In this document: one piece after another, positions 34,937 to 36,228 of the stretch
Position numbering within the stretch: the first letter of the stretch is position 1
How the letters are laid out: each line of letters starts with the position of its first letter
Position numbers and translations under genes: made by a program
Notes under the pieces: model-generated
Told to the model about the DNA's origin: nothing
Seen by the model: only the letters and a program-made list of their open reading frames with translations
Databases searched by the model: none
Assembly (NCBI GenBank): GCA_946545475.1
Contig: CAMNNO010000009.1
Span: 1-36,228, forward strand
Source: an uncultured Blautia sp.
Lineage (GTDB): Bacteria; Bacillota; Clostridia; Lachnospirales; Lachnospiraceae
DNA length: 36,228 bases
Direction of reading: 5' to 3'

Positions 34937-36156
34937 AGAATGCCGGCGTCCTTTATCCGCTCTACGGCCTCGATAGTGTCCTCCCGCCTTCCGAAGGCGG
35001 TCAGGCGCAGGTACGCCTCCCCGCTCGGGCCGAAGCCGGCCCCGGGGGTGCCCACCACGTTCGCCCGGGAAAGGAGATGCTCAAAAAATTCCCAGCTGGT
35101 CATCCCGCGCGGCGTTTTCAGCCATATGTATGGGGCGTTCACGCCGCCGTACACATGGTAGCCGGCCGCCTTAAGCCCGTCGTAGATGTATCCGGCGTTC
35201 TCCATGTAGTAAGCGATCTGCTCCCTGACCTGCTGCCGGCCCTCCTCCGAGTAGACGGCCTCGCCGGCCCTCTGGACGATGTAGGGCGCTCCGTTGTATT
35301 TGGTCCCGTGGCGCCGGGCCCAGAGGGGCCACAGGGGCACGCCCTGAACTTCAAGGCTCCTCGGGACCACGGTGAAGCCGAGCCGCAGCCCTGTAAAGCC
35401 GGCTGTCTTCGAGAAGGAGCGAAATTCGATGGCGCACCGCCTGGCTCCCCGGCATTCGTAGATGCTGTGCGGGATATCCGGGTCCGAGATATAGGCCTCG
35501 TAGGCGGCATCATACAGGATCACGCAGCCGTAATCATTGGCGTAGTCCACCCACTTCTGGAGCTTCTGCTTTGAGATCACCGCGCCTGTCGGGTTATTCG
35601 GAAAGCACAGGTAAATGAGGTCCGGCACCTCCCCGGGAATGTCCGGGACAAAGCCGTTTTCCTGTGTGCAGGGCATGTAGATGACGCCCTCATACCGGCC
35701 GGTCTTCTCATCGTACTTCCCTGTCCGGCCAGCCATGACATTTGAGTCGACATAGACGGGATAGACCGGGTCGCATACCGCCACGCGGTTATCCTTCCCG
35801 AAGATCTCCTGGATGTTGCCGCAGTCGCACTTGGCCCCGTCCGAGATGAAGATCTCATCCTCCGAGATATCGCAGCCCCGCTTTACATAGTCGTTTTCGG
35901 CTATGGCCTTCCGGAGAAATGCGTACCCAAGGTCGGGGGCGTAGCCGCGGAATGTCTGTGCCTCCCCCATCTCCTCCACCGCCCTGTGCAGGGCATCTAT
36001 GACCGCCGGGACGAGCGGCTGCGTGACATCGCCGATCCCGAGGCGTATCACTCGTTTTTCGGGGTGCGCCTCTTCATACGCCCGCACCCTCTTTCCAATG
36101 GCGGAAAACAGGTAGCTTCCGGGGAGCTTTAAATAGTCTTGGTTAATGTTTGCCAT
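34933..36156 (-). CDS. dapL: LL-diaminopimelate aminotransferase
   Basis: [78 protein letters not shown]; start set at MANIN after GAAGGAG rather than the longest ORF start (36177). Confidence 0.95.
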   Translation of the reverse strand: MANINQDYLKLPGSYLFSAIGKRVRAYEEAHPEKRVIRLGIGDVTQPLVPAVIDALHRAVEEMGEAQTFRGYAPDLGYAFLRKAIAENDYVKRGCDISEDEIFISDGAKCDCGNIQEIFGKDNRVAVCDPVYPVYVDSNVMAGRTGKYDEKTGRYEGVIYMPCTQENGFVPDIPGEVPDLIYLCFPNNPTGAVISKQKLQKWVDYANDYGCVILYDAAYEAYISDPDIPHSIYECRGARRCAIEFRSFSKTAGFTGLRLGFTVVPRSLEVQGVPLWPLWARRHGTKYNGAPYIVQRAGEAVYSEEGRQQVREQIAYYMENAGYIYDGLKAAGYHVYGGVNAPYIWLKTPRGMTSWEFFEHLLSRANVVGTPGAGFGPSGEAYLRLTAFGRREDTIEAVERIKDAGIL

Positions 36157-36228
36157 ATTTTTCTCCTTCGTATGCAAAAACAGTAAACTTTTCTTTGTAG
36201 CTCATTCTGATTTTCGTTTCCCTACCGG

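Noticed and set aside
1-36228. CRISPR arrays, tRNA or rRNA genes
   Set aside because: No regularly spaced direct repeats and no recognizable cloverleaf or rRNA sequence noticed on reading; a tRNAscan/CRISPR finder run was not possible.
36157-36228. ANTAR target hairpins or other leader upstream of dapL
   Set aside because: Only ~70 nt are present before the window ends; insufficient sequence to call a structured leader.

Overview
The window looks like a 36 kb stretch of a Clostridia (Lachnospiraceae-like) chromosome in two parts. Positions 1 to ~24.7 kb are a mosaic accessory region. It holds a GNAT acetyltransferase; a decayed duplicate of an esterase/AAA-nuclease locus whose middle is occupied by an AT-rich two-gene cassette (P-loop, possibly TOPRIM-like, ATPase plus a DUF4869-like protein); a vapB antitoxin with a truncated vapC; a LytTR/GHKL two-component system; a secreted domain-permuted GH3 glycosidase; an alpha/beta hydrolase; a DUF4143-type ATPase; and two tandem secreted esterases. 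These are followed by the intact esterase/AAA-PD-(D/E)XK locus and a large DUF5724/DUF4132-like gene apparently split by a co-oriented HTH-Uma2 + TnpB (IS200/IS605-type) insertion with a candidate omega-RNA. The accessory part ends with a secreted HAD phosphatase. Positions ~24.8 to 36.2 kb are a tightly packed minus-strand operon centred on glutamine/glutamate: dapL-carA-carB-glnA-like-ANTAR regulator-murT-gatD-glmS. The strongest items for follow-up are the replaced-middle duplicate locus with its ATPase/DUF4869 cassette, the TnpA-less Uma2-TnpB unit, and a family of GGGAC/GTCCC inverted repeats at several junctions. All family calls come from reading protein motifs by eye; no searches were run.
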